DNA of 64,000 nucleotides from SW10 sp965657795. Lineage in GTDB: Bacteria > Verrucomicrobiota > Verrucomicrobiia > Verrucomicrobiales > Akkermansiaceae. The DNA lies in contig CBFHQJ010000005.1 in NCBI GenBank assembly GCA_965657795.1, forward strand, positions 22,974-86,973. The letters are read 5' to 3'. The notes under the pieces were generated by a model that was given only the letters and a program-made list of their open reading frames with translations, was not told the DNA's origin and searched no databases. Position numbers and translations under genes: made by a program. This document shows, piece after piece, positions 1-9,781 of the stretch (positions within the stretch are counted from its first letter, which is position 1; the number at the start of each line of letters is the position of its first letter).

Positions 1-250
1 GCCCGGTGTGCTTACCCTGAAGAAGAGCACTTCGCGACGGCGCACAGACCGTACTCCCGGAATAGTGGCGGGTGAACTTCATCCCCTCTTTCGCCATGCG
101 ATCGAGGTGGGGAGTTTTGATAATCTTCTGACCATAGCAACCGAGATCACCATAGCCTAGATCGTCCGCGAGGATGTAGATGATGTTTGGCTTCCGCGCC
201 GAAAGAGGAAGCGTAAGAGTAATGGCAAGGAGCGAAATAAGTCGTTTCAT
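1..250 (-). CDS. Sulfatase, N-terminal part (cut by window edge)
   Basis: Only the first 83 codons are in the window; the gene continues beyond base 1. The start at base 250 gives a signal peptide (MKRLISLLAITLTLPLSA) followed by the sulfatase opening KPNIIYILADD, whose paired aspartates bind calcium. The formylglycine motif is C69-A-P-S-R73, so this is a Cys-type sulfatase that needs a maturase and hydrolyses sulfate esters, probably on polysaccharides, in the periplasm or outside the cell. It lies 108 bases downstream of an esterase gene on the same strand, which suggests one transcript for desulfation and deacetylation. The substrate cannot be judged from this fragment. Confidence 0.93.
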   Translation of the reverse strand, partial: MKRLISLLAITLTLPLSARKPNIIYILADDLGYGDLGCYGQKIIKTPHLDRMAKEGMKFTRHYSGSTVCAPSRSALLQGKHTG

Positions 251-358
251 GAAATCTTTCGAAGAATCTAGGTGAATTAACGGGTAATGGGAAACCACGA
301 ATATGGCAAAAGCCTCGTCGACTACCCTCGCCTTAGTCACATCCGGTTCCCAGTTTTT

Positions 359-1375
359 CTATTCGGCTAATTCGATGACTGCTTTGGCGAAGGCGGTTCC
401 TGTTTTCTCGAAGAAGTCAGCGCTACCGAAATAGTGATACGCTTTGTTGCTACCAAGTTTTGCCCACGTTTCGGGATCTTCCTTTTTGTTCTCAAAGGCC
501 TTTCCTGCATCGTAATCCCAGAAATCTGCGGTCTTCACAGTGATGACATTACCTTTGAATTCAGGCATTTGTGCGGTCGCGATCTGTGCATCTGCGAGAA
601 TCTTGGTTGTTCCTTTTTGCTCTTTGCCTTGATGCCCCATCGCTCCAATCACAAAGGGAAGCTTGGGCGACTTCAGGTCCTTGCGGACGTCCCTGATGAA
701 ATGCGCCATGTTCTCCTGGTAGGTTCCCGTTGAATGATCTGAAAACTTATCGTTGAAGCCCTGAAACCACACGAAGCCGGCAATCTCATAGCCCTGGCCT
801 TTGTAGTTGGGAGCGTATGTTTTTAGGGTATTGAGTGTCTCATCAACACTCGTCATCATCAGTCGGTAATAGTGTCCAAACCCCTCCAAATATTCCTCTT
901 TTGAAAAAGGCTTGTTTCTCTTTTTTGCCTTATCCTCCAACGCTTGAATGAAGGCATCGTCCGGCTTCCGGCCACTGGGAGACAGGAAATCGCGGAAGAG
1001 TGATTTCCCTCCCCAGGCGGCTTTGATGACCAGCACCTCTTCATCCAGCTTATCACCGATCGTCCACCCGAATGAAAGTTCCGGCCCAATCTTATCGCTA
1101 GCCGCACCATAGCCGACGCTCAGGGGGCCATGCATCTTCTTTTCGATATGATTGATAAAGACATCATCCCTTTTGACGAAGGATCCACCTTGGTGATATT
1201 TCTCGAAACCCACTTTGAGTTTTGGGTCTTTTAAACGGTTCTCAATCACAGAGGTCGTGCAATGGCCTTGCATGTTGGATTGCCCGGCCAGGATGAAGAT
1301 TTTGAGCTTCTTGCTTTCAGCGCAAAGGCCGGTCGACAGGCCGCAGGCAAGGATGAGTAGGGTGAGTTTTTTCAT
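359..1375 (-). CDS. Secreted SGNH / sialate O-acetylesterase-like carbohydrate esterase
   Basis: A 338-residue protein with a signal peptide (about residues 1-19, ending in LCA) and a typical opening of the DUF303/sialate O-acetylesterase group: ILAGQSNMQGH, in which S33 is the expected nucleophile. Later blocks WGGKSL, FVWFQGFND and the C-terminal ITVKTADFWDYDAGK region fit the SGNH fold, although I cannot assign the catalytic His with certainty. The family removes acetyl groups from sugars. The gene lies 62 bases downstream of a PhoD-like phosphatase gene and 108 bases upstream of a sulfatase gene, all leftward, so the three probably act together on decorated glycans or phosphate/sulfate esters. 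Confidence 0.85.
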   Translation of the reverse strand: MKKLTLLILACGLSTGLCAESKKLKIFILAGQSNMQGHCTTSVIENRLKDPKLKVGFEKYHQGGSFVKRDDVFINHIEKKMHGPLSVGYGAASDKIGPELSFGWTIGDKLDEEVLVIKAAWGGKSLFRDFLSPSGRKPDDAFIQALEDKAKKRNKPFSKEEYLEGFGHYYRLMMTSVDETLNTLKTYAPNYKGQGYEIAGFVWFQGFNDKFSDHSTGTYQENMAHFIRDVRKDLKSPKLPFVIGAMGHQGKEQKGTTKILADAQIATAQMPEFKGNVITVKTADFWDYDAGKAFENKKEDPETWAKLGSNKAYHYFGSADFFEKTGTAFAKAVIELAE

Positions 1376-1437
1376 GGTGTTTACGATTAGATTTCTCGGG
1401 ACTGTTGTCGCCGGAGCGATACGTCTGGAAATCTGGT

Positions 1438-2859
1438 TTACTTTCCATACTGGATATCCTCGTTGAAAATTTGTCCGTCCACTCCGTGGTGTCGGAACGT
1501 CACCTGAGGCTTACCGTCCACCCGATCGACGTCCACTCGAAGAAAGCCTCCTTTGATTTTCAGATACTGATGCATCCCGGAGCGGTTCTTCTCGCTGAAA
1601 CCCGTGGCGTGTTTGTTGGTCGTCGGTCCACAAGAATACTCACGCAATCCGGTTTTGGTATCGCACGAGACATACTGCCAGTGCCGGTCGCCGCAGACTA
1701 CGAACATGTTCTTCTGGGAGGCGATGAACTTGCGAAGCTCGTCGCCTTCGTGAGTGAAGCCCTTGTTGGCGTGATTGTCATTCTTCCCGCCCCGGTCCGG
1801 TCCGACCACGGGAGTCGGGCTGATGAGAATACGGAAGGTGGCATCCGACTTCCGGACCGTCTCGAAGAACCAACGTTTCTGCTCCGCTCCCCAGATCGTT
1901 TTCTCCGGCCCGTCCGGCATCTTGTTCGGGCTGCGGAAGTCCCGACCTTCGACAATCCAAATCTGCAGATCCTTGCCCCATCGGACGGTGCGGTAGGTCT
2001 TCTTGCCCATCGGAACCTGCTCGGGGAAAAGCGCGAGCCCCTGCTCCCAGGTCAGGTCGCCATAGTTTTGCCCCGGCCAACAATCGTTGCGGAGCGTGTC
2101 ATGGTCATCCTTCATGAAATAGCTGGCGGTGCGGTTGTGAAAGTCGCGCTGAAACGGCATCGCATAGAGCCGATTCCACTTGAAGCGCGCCAACTCGATA
2201 TTGTCCGCGTAGGGTTGCGGCTTGTCGTAATACTCGATGTCCCCGGTATGGACGAAGAAGTCCGGATCGAGCTTCTGCATCAAGGGGTAGATCTTGTGCC
2301 CGTTCGCCGGATCATCGCGGCGTGGGTAATCCTGCCCGGTCACCACGGTGAAGCGCACGTGCGCCGGAGCATCCGCGTTCGATGCGGTCCGAAACGATCC
2401 ATCCACGGAGCAAGACGGTTTACTAACGCCCGCACCGCGTCCCTGGGCGACCACGGAATACGCGGCTCCAGGTCTCAATTCACCAAACGGAAACTGACAA
2501 GTGAAGTTTCCCCCGGCAGCCACCGGCTTCCAGTCGGAAAATTTCACGGATGCCTCGCCGGTGGACGGACGGATGCCGACACGCACTTCGCCTGCCGCTC
2601 CGGGCACGCTGCCCTCCATCGCGGCGAGATCCTGAATCGCTTGAGACTTCCGTTCCTTGTTCACGTTCTTGGGAAACGGCTTGCCATCAATGTTGCGCTC
2701 GGGGTGAAGAGTGAGACGAGTCCAGACAATAGCGGAGTTAGACGTGACTTCGCCGATCTTGATCCCGTTGGCCATGTGGACTGCGGAAGATTTTTCTCCG
2801 TAAACTGGTAGCGTCCATGCCAGGGCGCCGAGCGTCAGGTAAAGGGAGATATTCTTCAT
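1438..2859 (-). CDS. PhoD-like alkaline phosphatase (metallophosphatase)
   Basis: A 473-residue exported protein with a signal peptide (MKNISLYLTLGALAWTLPVYG). The N-terminal beta-sandwich typical of PhoD (GIKIGEVTSNSAIVWTRLT) is followed by the metallophosphatase core. Metal-binding blocks are visible: VVTGQDYP, FFVHTGDIEYYD, FMKDDHD and VVCGDRHWQYVS. The family hydrolyses phosphate mono- or diesters outside the cytoplasm. It is the first gene of a leftward group with an esterase and a sulfatase. A long open frame on the opposite strand is a codon-bias shadow. Confidence 0.9.
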   Translation of the reverse strand: MKNISLYLTLGALAWTLPVYGEKSSAVHMANGIKIGEVTSNSAIVWTRLTLHPERNIDGKPFPKNVNKERKSQAIQDLAAMEGSVPGAAGEVRVGIRPSTGEASVKFSDWKPVAAGGNFTCQFPFGELRPGAAYSVVAQGRGAGVSKPSCSVDGSFRTASNADAPAHVRFTVVTGQDYPRRDDPANGHKIYPLMQKLDPDFFVHTGDIEYYDKPQPYADNIELARFKWNRLYAMPFQRDFHNRTASYFMKDDHDTLRNDCWPGQNYGDLTWEQGLALFPEQVPMGKKTYRTVRWGKDLQIWIVEGRDFRSPNKMPDGPEKTIWGAEQKRWFFETVRKSDATFRILISPTPVVGPDRGGKNDNHANKGFTHEGDELRKFIASQKNMFVVCGDRHWQYVSCDTKTGLREYSCGPTTNKHATGFSEKNRSGMHQYLKIKGGFLRVDVDRVDGKPQVTFRHHGVDGQIFNEDIQYGK

Positions 2860-3227
2860 GATTCTATTCTGAATGGTTCTATTGATTTGACGAGCCCCTT
2901 GGGCATGGAGATTCCCCGATCAACTGAAAGCTTACCACTCAGGACAGGATAGTTATAGACTGGCCCGATCCTTTCATCACGACCTTCGGGATTCCTCCAC
3001 TTCTTCCAGGTTTCGAAACCTGATCAAAGCAGGCATCCCTTGCCAGGGTAAAGCCGATCCCGGCCGGGCAGCCTGGCCGACTCGATAGACTGGAAATATG
3101 TCTTGCCGGTCAACACGGACTGGGGCTCTCTAGAGAACTTGCAGAGCCTTGCGCTAACGAAAGCGCAAAAGAAAAGTTCGTCGAACAAGGGTCTAACCGG
3201 AAGAGCCATGGTCCAAAGGAAATCGAA
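2860..3227. other. 368-base divergent intergenic region
   Basis: No supported gene. The stretch separates the leftward phosphatase gene from the rightward giant CotH gene, so promoters for both directions should lie here. It holds a 16-base perfect palindrome (listed separately) and a short hairpin TGCGC-taacgaaa-GCGCA near 3154-3171. A sequence AAGGAA just before base 3228 can serve as the ribosome binding site of the rightward gene. I do not recognise clear -35/-10 boxes. Confidence 0.6.
3007..3022. promoter_or_regulatory. Perfect 16-base palindrome, candidate operator
   Basis: CAGGTTTCGAAACCTG is its own reverse complement over all 16 bases and sits 206 bases before the start of the giant CotH gene and 148 bases before the start of the phosphatase gene. 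A spacer-free dyad of this length in a divergent promoter region suggests binding of a dimeric regulator. No regulator gene is adjacent, so the factor is unknown and the role is inferred. Confidence 0.35.
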
Positions 3228-6200
3228 ATGAGAACGGGATCAATCATCTATCGACTACTTGGTATCCAGGCTGCGTTGCTCCTGTTTCTATCTGGGCTTT
3301 CGTCCGGAACTGAAATTTCGTCGGACGCGCAATGGACGGTGTCAGACAGCCCGGTTTCGGTAACCAAAAAGCTCATTATCCGACCGGGTGTGACCTTGAC
3401 TATCGATGCTGGAGTGACGGTGATGTTGGCCGAGGAAGCGGCGATTCTGGTCAAGGGATCGCTGCTCGCCAAAGGCACCTCTTCCCAACCCATCCTCTTC
3501 ACGCGCGCCACTGGGTCGAACGCCTGGCCGGGGATTGAATTCTCCGGAGCCCGGGTTTGGAACACGTTCTCAAGCAGGAGTGTGTTCGAGTTCTGCCGTT
3601 TCGAGCACGTTGCAAACGAGGTCGCCCTGCAGGCCTGGGAGGCTGATCTGGAGTTTTTAAATTGCGAGTTTGAAACCATCACGGACACGGTGATTCGCTG
3701 TCATGATGGAAGAACCCGGTTGGCGGATTCCTTGTTTCGGGACTGTGGCGAAGGGGTCAATGCCGTGCGCTGCGACGCGGATATTTCGCGCAATCGCTTC
3801 TACCACATTCGCAACGGCGCCGACGCCATCGACGTGGACTTGGAATACAGCGGGGAGGGTTTGAAACCCGCGAATATTTCGCAGAACATGATTGAATATT
3901 GTTCCGGCGACGGAATCGACCTGGGCGGCAGCGCGGCGCATATTTCAGGAAACCTAATCCGGCGCTGCGCGGACAAGGGGATCTCGCTGGGCGAAGGTTC
4001 CAATGCCCGGGTCGAGAACAACGTGGTGCTGCATTGCCCGATTGGGATCGCAGTGAAGGATCGTTCCGCCCCGGTGATGGCGAACAATACCGTGGCAAGT
4101 TGCACGGTCGGCGTCAGCGTCTACGAAAAGGAGTTTGGCATGGGCGGGGCGCGGGGGCACTGGGTAAACGGGATCGTTTGGAATTGCGACGAAAGCATCC
4201 GGCTGGACCTCCTGTCGTTTCTGGATGTGAGGCACTCTGTAATCAGTGGTGCCGAAGTGTGGCCCGGCGAGGGTAATACCAATGCGGATCCCAAATTCGT
4301 GGATTTGAATGCGGATAATGTCTTGCTGCAACCCGGCTCGCCCGCCTTCAATGCGGGCACGTCCCGTCTCGCCCCCGCGACCGATTACCACGGGGTCGCC
4401 CGCTCCCCGATGCCAACCTTTGGAGCACTCGAAGATTCAGCCACCAGCTACGACAGCGACAGAGACGGCCAGGCGGACGCGACCGATGCGCTGCCCTTCA
4501 ACTCCCTTAACATGGCAGACCCGCTGGTGAATTCTTCGGTCGTCATCAATGAAATCATGTATCGTCCCCCCAACGATGCCGTCGCCCTGGAGTATATCGA
4601 ATTGTACAATCGGGGCGACTCTCCCGTCGACCTTTCGGATTGGCAGTTGGTGGATGAGACCTTGTTCGATTTCCCGAATGGGACAACGATCCAGCCCCGT
4701 TCGTTCCTGGTGGTGGCGGCGAACCCAGGCTCGATCGAGGCCGCGTATGGACTTTCGGGCGTGCTCGGCCCGTGGTCGGGCGATCTGGACGACGAGTTCG
4801 CGGTGGTGCGTCTGGTCGACGGGAACAACGGCAACGCGGATACGGTGGAATATCGCAACTCGGATGGCTGGCCCTTGGGGGCGGACGGTTCCGGATCGTC
4901 GCTGGAGTTGATCGACGCACATAGCGACAACAATGTCGGATCTCATTGGGCTGAGAGCGTTGAAGGGGACGGGACTCCCGGGCGCAAAAACGGCGTGGTG
5001 GAAGGCTCCGTCGTAATTAATGAGTTTCTGGCGCTTTCGCATCTCGGAACCGCGGACTGGATCGAGCTCTACAACCGCGGCGACACGCAGCGGGATATTT
5101 CCGGGTGGTACCTGACCGACAACGCGGAAACGCTGACGGAATGGACCATCCCTGCGGACACGGTGCTACAACCCGGCGAAGCGGTGTTTTTCGATTCGCT
5201 CAATTTCGGATTATCGGCCGAAGGCGAGGAACTTTTCCTAACCCAATCTGACGGAATCACGGTGGAGAGTCGGGTCGCGTTCGGCGACCAGCAGCCCGAT
5301 GTGGCGCAGGGTCGTTTCCCGGATGGCTCTCCGTCATGGAGCTTCTATCCCGCCAACGGCACGCCAGGCCAACCGAACGGGCCGCCGACGACGGCCGCCG
5401 TCGTCATTAACGAAATCATGTACCACCCCTCAGGCGACAACGACGCGGAGGAGTTCATCGAACTTTACAACGCGGGGCCCGACGAGGTGGATTTGACCGA
5501 GTGGAAAATTAGAGGCGGCATTCGCTACGACTTCCCGATGGACGAGACCCTCGCCGCGGGAGCCTACCTGGTGGTGGCGCACGATCCGGACTCGGTGAAT
5601 GCGAAGTATGACTTGGAAGATTCGCTGGGGCCTTTCGACTCACGCCGACTTTCCAACCGGGGCGAGAACCTGTCCCTACGCGACGCTCTGGGGAACGTGG
5701 TGGATGCGGTCTTTTACCGGGATCGCGGACGGTGGCCGCGAGCGGCGGACGGGGAAGGCGCTTCGCTCGAGTTGAGGTCGCCGACAATGGACAACGCGCT
5801 CCCGGAAGCCTGGACGGCGGGCAGCGTTGCCTCGGAAGGAACGCCCGGGGCCGCCAACGGTTCGGGGACGAACGCCACGGCTATCATTTTTTCCGCAGGG
5901 CACTATCCGGTGACACCGACCTCCGCCGAGGCGGTCACCATCCGCGCCCGGGTATCGAGCGGGGGGCGGCCGGTTCACCTGCGTTGGAAGAAAGACTCTG
6001 ACGCCGTGTTTCAGTCGATCTCGATGACACCGGTTTCGGGCTCGGACCTGGTCGCAGTAATACCGCCGCAGAGCGACCGCGATTTGATCGAATATTACAT
6101 CGAAGCGGAAGACACCGCCGGCAACCTCGCCACCTGGCCGCCGGGAGCGCCCGTCTTTCAGCTGGCCTCGGGAGGGCAGGTTCCTTTCACGATACGCTAC

Positions 6201-7907
6201 CTTTGCCTGGACTCCTCCGCCTCGAACGGCGTGCCGTCATTTCGCTTGCTGGTTCCCCTGGAGACGCTGAACAAATTGCAGGCGCGCGAGCTTTCGAGCG
6301 ACGAACTGCTGCCCATCACGATGACCTATGGCGACGAGGTATTTCCTTTTGCCCGCTATCGATACCGGGGCACGCTCAAGCGCCAGTGGTCGGTCAAGTC
6401 TTACCGGATCGACCTGGAGCACGATCATCCGTTTGCGGGAGCAGACCGCTTGAATTTTAACGGGAAGCGACCCGGACCGGAGTGGCTGGCCACCGAATAC
6501 GTCAGGGAAGCGGGCTTTGCTGTCCCGGAACTCCAGGCGATTCGCTTGCATGTAAACCACCGGGACCAGGGACCTTACCTGTGGGCAGAGCGTATCGGAG
6601 GTGACTACCTGGAAAGAAACTATCGCGGCGCGTCCACCGGGACTTTTTACGAAAGCTGGGGCGAAGGAGACACGGGAGTTGTCCCTCCTGAGATTCTGGA
6701 GGTGCTCGATGTGGTTCGCAACACGAACCAGGTGTACTACGTGACAGCGGTGCGACAGGTCATCGACCCGGATCAGTGGCTGAGCTGGGCGGCCTCGATG
6801 GCCTTGCTTGGAAACAACGAAACAATCCTCGGTGGCATCAACGGAAACCACGCCGTTTACCTACATCCGGACTCCGGCCTTCTGAGGCTGGAGCCGCTCG
6901 ATCTCGACGCAACGTGGGAACCCGCGAGTCTCGGCATGCCGGTTCACGTGGCCACCCCGCTGCCCTACCCGGAATGGCCAGCGGGACTGGAAGCGCTGGA
7001 GGCATTGATGCGCACTCCGTATTTCCAGCGACGTTATTACCAGATCCTGGCAGACGAATTGGACGGATGGTTTCTTCCTTCCAGACTGACGGATGTTATC
7101 AACGACCATTTCAACTTAATTGACCCCGGCGGACTGAGCGCGCCGGATCAGGGCTCGCCGGCGACGACCAACGGGTATTTGAATTTGCGACGCAACGTCG
7201 TGGAGCAGCAGATCGGCGACCTCGTGGACGCCACCGCGAGCTTCGCTCCAACACCAATCGCCTCCGAAATCGGCGGGATCTACTGGCAGCCGTTTCCCGA
7301 GGTGGAGCTTTCGGGCGTCGTCGTGCCCGACACACACCGGGTCCTGGTGAACCAGAGCACCGCCAGCGTGTCCCTGGATTCGACTAACGGAACCTGGAGC
7401 TATCGCACAAGCTTGTCGTTGGGCAACACCGTCCTCAGCCTTGCGGCTCAGCCCTTGAGCAACCGCGCGTATCAAACGGCGGAACAAGTCCTCACCCTGC
7501 GCTACGACGGCAACGACAACGACGGAGACGGCCTGCCCAACAGCTGGGAAATTTATCATGGGCTGGATCCGAACGACGACGGCAGCGGCGATCCCAATCA
7601 GGGAGCTATCGGTGACCCGGATGACGACGGGACGTCCAACCTGGAGGAATACGAGGCCAGATCCCATCCAGCACTGTCCCTCCCCCTTCATCTGACCGTC
7701 ACTCTACTCCCGCCCGACGAATTCCGGCTGACCTGGTCGTCCTCACCAGGTGCGATCTACCAGGTACAGTTCAGCGACAACCTTGCCGGCACCTGGACCG
7801 ATGTTGGATTCCCTCTAGCGGGCACCGGAACCAACTTGTCCGCCATCTTCTCCTCCCTTCCTGCGCAGCGAAGGTTTTTTCGCGTTGCACTGAAAAACGA
7901 ATTCTGA
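3228..7907 (+). CDS. Giant secreted beta-helix / lamin-tail / CotH protein
   Basis: A 1559-residue exported protein. Visible order: signal peptide (about 1-28); right-handed parallel beta-helix (about 30-390) with repeated 'N-x-I/F...C' turns; three lamin-tail domains starting near residues 437, 590 and 724, each opening with VVINE and containing F/Y/W-IELYNRG-like blocks; a spacer; a CotH-like domain (about 1005-1320, with GTLKRQWSVKSYRIDLEHD and RLNFNGKRPGPEW); an Asp-rich calcium-binding linker (DGNDNDGDGLPNSWE, about 1425-1480); and the C-terminal beta module (TWSSSPGAIYQVQFSDNL, ending RRFFRVALK) seen in several other proteins here. CotH kinases phosphorylate secreted proteins, but activity of this copy is unproven. 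Its stop codon overlaps the next start (TGATG), so the two are probably translationally coupled. Confidence 0.9.
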   Translation: MRTGSIIYRLLGIQAALLLFLSGLSSGTEISSDAQWTVSDSPVSVTKKLIIRPGVTLTIDAGVTVMLAEEAAILVKGSLLAKGTSSQPILFTRATGSNAWPGIEFSGARVWNTFSSRSVFEFCRFEHVANEVALQAWEADLEFLNCEFETITDTVIRCHDGRTRLADSLFRDCGEGVNAVRCDADISRNRFYHIRNGADAIDVDLEYSGEGLKPANISQNMIEYCSGDGIDLGGSAAHISGNLIRRCADKGISLGEGSNARVENNVVLHCPIGIAVKDRSAPVMANNTVASCTVGVSVYEKEFGMGGARGHWVNGIVWNCDESIRLDLLSFLDVRHSVISGAEVWPGEGNTNADPKFVDLNADNVLLQPGSPAFNAGTSRLAPATDYHGVARSPMPTFGALEDSATSYDSDRDGQADATDALPFNSLNMADPLVNSSVVINEIMYRPPNDAVALEYIELYNRGDSPVDLSDWQLVDETLFDFPNGTTIQPRSFLVVAANPGSIEAAYGLSGVLGPWSGDLDDEFAVVRLVDGNNGNADTVEYRNSDGWPLGADGSGSSLELIDAHSDNNVGSHWAESVEGDGTPGRKNGVVEGSVVINEFLALSHLGTADWIELYNRGDTQRDISGWYLTDNAETLTEWTIPADTVLQPGEAVFFDSLNFGLSAEGEELFLTQSDGITVESRVAFGDQQPDVAQGRFPDGSPSWSFYPANGTPGQPNGPPTTAAVVINEIMYHPSGDNDAEEFIELYNAGPDEVDLTEWKIRGGIRYDFPMDETLAAGAYLVVAHDPDSVNAKYDLEDSLGPFDSRRLSNRGENLSLRDALGNVVDAVFYRDRGRWPRAADGEGASLELRSPTMDNALPEAWTAGSVASEGTPGAANGSGTNATAIIFSAGHYPVTPTSAEAVTIRARVSSGGRPVHLRWKKDSDAVFQSISMTPVSGSDLVAVIPPQSDRDLIEYYIEAEDTAGNLATWPPGAPVFQLASGGQVPFTIRYLCLDSSASNGVPSFRLLVPLETLNKLQARELSSDELLPITMTYGDEVFPFARYRYRGTLKRQWSVKSYRIDLEHDHPFAGADRLNFNGKRPGPEWLATEYVREAGFAVPELQAIRLHVNHRDQGPYLWAERIGGDYLERNYRGASTGTFYESWGEGDTGVVPPEILEVLDVVRNTNQVYYVTAVRQVIDPDQWLSWAASMALLGNNETILGGINGNHAVYLHPDSGLLRLEPLDLDATWEPASLGMPVHVATPLPYPEWPAGLEALEALMRTPYFQRRYYQILADELDGWFLPSRLTDVINDHFNLIDPGGLSAPDQGSPATTNGYLNLRRNVVEQQIGDLVDATASFAPTPIASEIGGIYWQPFPEVELSGVVVPDTHRVLVNQSTASVSLDSTNGTWSYRTSLSLGNTVLSLAAQPLSNRAYQTAEQVLTLRYDGNDNDGDGLPNSWEIYHGLDPNDDGSGDPNQGAIGDPDDDGTSNLEEYEARSHPALSLPLHLTVTLLPPDEFRLTWSSSPGAIYQVQFSDNLAGTWTDVGFPLAGTGTNLSAIFSSLPAQRRFFRVALKNEF

Positions 7908-9550
7908 TGAACAGCATTATGAAAAAAACAACCTTGTCCATTTTTGCCGTCTTACTCTGGGCAAATACCGCCATCACCCGGGCGGCCGACCTTTATGTGA
8001 GTCCCGATGGAAATGACACATCGCCGTTCGCGAACTGGGCCCAGGCCGCCACCAACATTCAGGCCGCGGTGGACGCTGCGGCGGAAGGTGACACCGTCTA
8101 TCTCGCTGACCATACCTATTTACTGAAAGAAGCCATTACTGTAAACAAGGCCATCACGATCAAAGGCTTCAACGGCCCGGATGATTGCGTGGTGGATGGA
8201 CGGAACGATGTTCGCTGTTTTAACATCAATGATGCGAGCCTCGTCGACTTGACGATTCAACACGGTTTCATACGCGGGGGATTTCTCGGAGATCCCGAGA
8301 GAAGATACGGCGGGGGTGTCTACGCCAGAAATTGTGTGATCAGTAATTGCGTGTTTCGAGAGAACGGCGGATCTCAAGGACTTCACGGAATTCTGCCCGC
8401 CGGCGCCGCGCTGGCCGCCCGGGACGGTAGCGTCGTGAGCGATTGCATCTTTCACGACAACAACAAAGGAGGCGATGGTTTCTCTGATCCTTCTACGGTC
8501 CATGTCGGCAAGGACAGTCTGATTGAGCATTGCATCATCCGGAACAATGTTACCTCGGTGGGCGCCTTGGACTGCGATCACTCCACCGTCGTGCAATGCC
8601 AGATCTACAGTAATCAATACAGAGGGGTCACCATGATCGGGGGAACCATGCGCGATTGCCAGATCTTCGATAATGAGGGCTCCCCGCAGGTGATCGCTAT
8701 TGTCGTCGGAAGCGCAGTCACACCGGGCAACCAGGGTGGAGGCGTGCTTATAAGCGGAGGGGGGGTCGTCACGCGATGTCTTATCCAAAACAACAGCAGC
8801 CGTATTGGGGGTGGTGCTTACATCGAGAACGGGACGCTGAGAAATAGCCTCGTCCTGGATAATCGCAGCCATTACGACCCGGAGCATCCGCCGGGATACT
8901 TTGACTTTCCATCGGACGGCGGTGGGATCTATATGAAAGGGCGCGGCAACCTTGAGAACTGCACGGTGCTCGACAACGTTTCGACCCACACCACCGGAGG
9001 TGTATTCTGGGAGGCCTCGTTCGACCCGGAGGACGAAACCGTCATTCGCAACAATATCTTATACGCAAACAGCGGATTCAATCTGCCCGCGGAAGCCTAT
9101 GTCGTCACCCTGGAGCACAACTGCATTCAGAACGGAACCAGGTTAACGGACGGCAACATCAGCAGCGACCCCTTGGTCGCCGCCGGTTACCGCCTGAGTG
9201 AATCTTCCCCTTGCCGGGACACCGGAAGTAATCAAGCCTGGATGACGGGAAGGAGTGATTACGCCGGCATCACGCGTGTCATCACCGACGAGGTAGACAT
9301 GGGTGCCCTGGAGTTTGTGGCGCCCCTCGTCATCACGCAGATTCAGTATGGCGATGAAGAGATCACTCTGAACTGGACCTCGTCCCCCGGCGCTTCCTAT
9401 CAGCTCGAGACAACCGACGATCTGTCCGCGAATTCATGGCAAGATATCGGCGTCGCCGTGACAGCAAGCGGAACGACCTCATCACAGACGGAAGCTGTCG
9501 GCCCCGGACTCCGGCGCTTCTATCGATATCGACATGTTTTCGTTGAGTAA
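7907..9550 (+). CDS. Secreted right-handed beta-helix protein
   Basis: A 547-residue exported protein. The first start overlaps the stop of the upstream gene by one base; an alternative ATG at 7919 (MKKTTLSIFAVLLWANTAITRA) gives a cleaner signal peptide, so the exact start is open. The opening LYVSPDGNDTSPFANWAQAATNIQAAVDAA is typical of pectate-lyase-like, DUF1565-type beta-helices, and the body shows many 'C-x-I-x-x-N' rungs. The C-terminus (LNWTSSPGASYQLETTDDL, ending GLRRFYRYRHVF) matches the shared C-terminal module of the upstream protein. It probably binds or cleaves a polysaccharide, but no catalytic residues can be assigned. A small hairpin (CCTGC-aaa-GCAGG, 9558-9570) follows the stop without a T tract. 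Confidence 0.85.
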   Translation: MNSIMKKTTLSIFAVLLWANTAITRAADLYVSPDGNDTSPFANWAQAATNIQAAVDAAAEGDTVYLADHTYLLKEAITVNKAITIKGFNGPDDCVVDGRNDVRCFNINDASLVDLTIQHGFIRGGFLGDPERRYGGGVYARNCVISNCVFRENGGSQGLHGILPAGAALAARDGSVVSDCIFHDNNKGGDGFSDPSTVHVGKDSLIEHCIIRNNVTSVGALDCDHSTVVQCQIYSNQYRGVTMIGGTMRDCQIFDNEGSPQVIAIVVGSAVTPGNQGGGVLISGGGVVTRCLIQNNSSRIGGGAYIENGTLRNSLVLDNRSHYDPEHPPGYFDFPSDGGGIYMKGRGNLENCTVLDNVSTHTTGGVFWEASFDPEDETVIRNNILYANSGFNLPAEAYVVTLEHNCIQNGTRLTDGNISSDPLVAAGYRLSESSPCRDTGSNQAWMTGRSDYAGITRVITDEVDMGALEFVAPLVITQIQYGDEEITLNWTSSPGASYQLETTDDLSANSWQDIGVAVTASGTTSSQTEAVGPGLRRFYRYRHVFVE

Positions 9551-9673
9551 GCGACCACCTGCAAAGCAGGAGGCCAGACGGTGTGGTATCCGGTGACACC
9601 AACGGTAGTTCCCTCCTCTGGAAGGTTGTTTCGGCGGAACGGTATCAGCCGTCAACGCCGATGAAGGGTGTTT

Positions 9674-9781
9674 TTACGAACCCGGGACGACGGTCTCCTT
9701 GAAGCGTTCGATGGCTTGCCGCATCGATGCGGTGACCTGAGGGTTTTCGGTGGCGATATTGGCGCTTTCCTTCGACCGGGA
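9674..9781 (-). pseudogene. Relic of a sulfatase C-terminus
   Basis: Directly after the DUF1552 stop codon, the same frame continues for 35 codons reading SKESANIATENPQ...MRQAIERFKETVVPGS and then a stop. This is the usual last segment of a sulfatase ('DPSKESANIA...E.P...M..AI..W..TVV'); the preceding bases in another frame read Asp-Pro, the residues expected just upstream. The rest of the enzyme is absent. PVC operons often place a sulfatase next to a DUF1592/DUF1552 pair, so a sulfatase gene was probably here and was almost wholly deleted. The rest of 9551-9673 shows nothing I can identify. Confidence 0.6.

Noticed and set aside
1405..2811. Long open frame on the plus strand opposite the PhoD-like gene
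   Set aside because: It has no signal peptide or domain, is rich in Val/Arg and mirrors the codon bias of the well-supported phosphatase on the minus strand.
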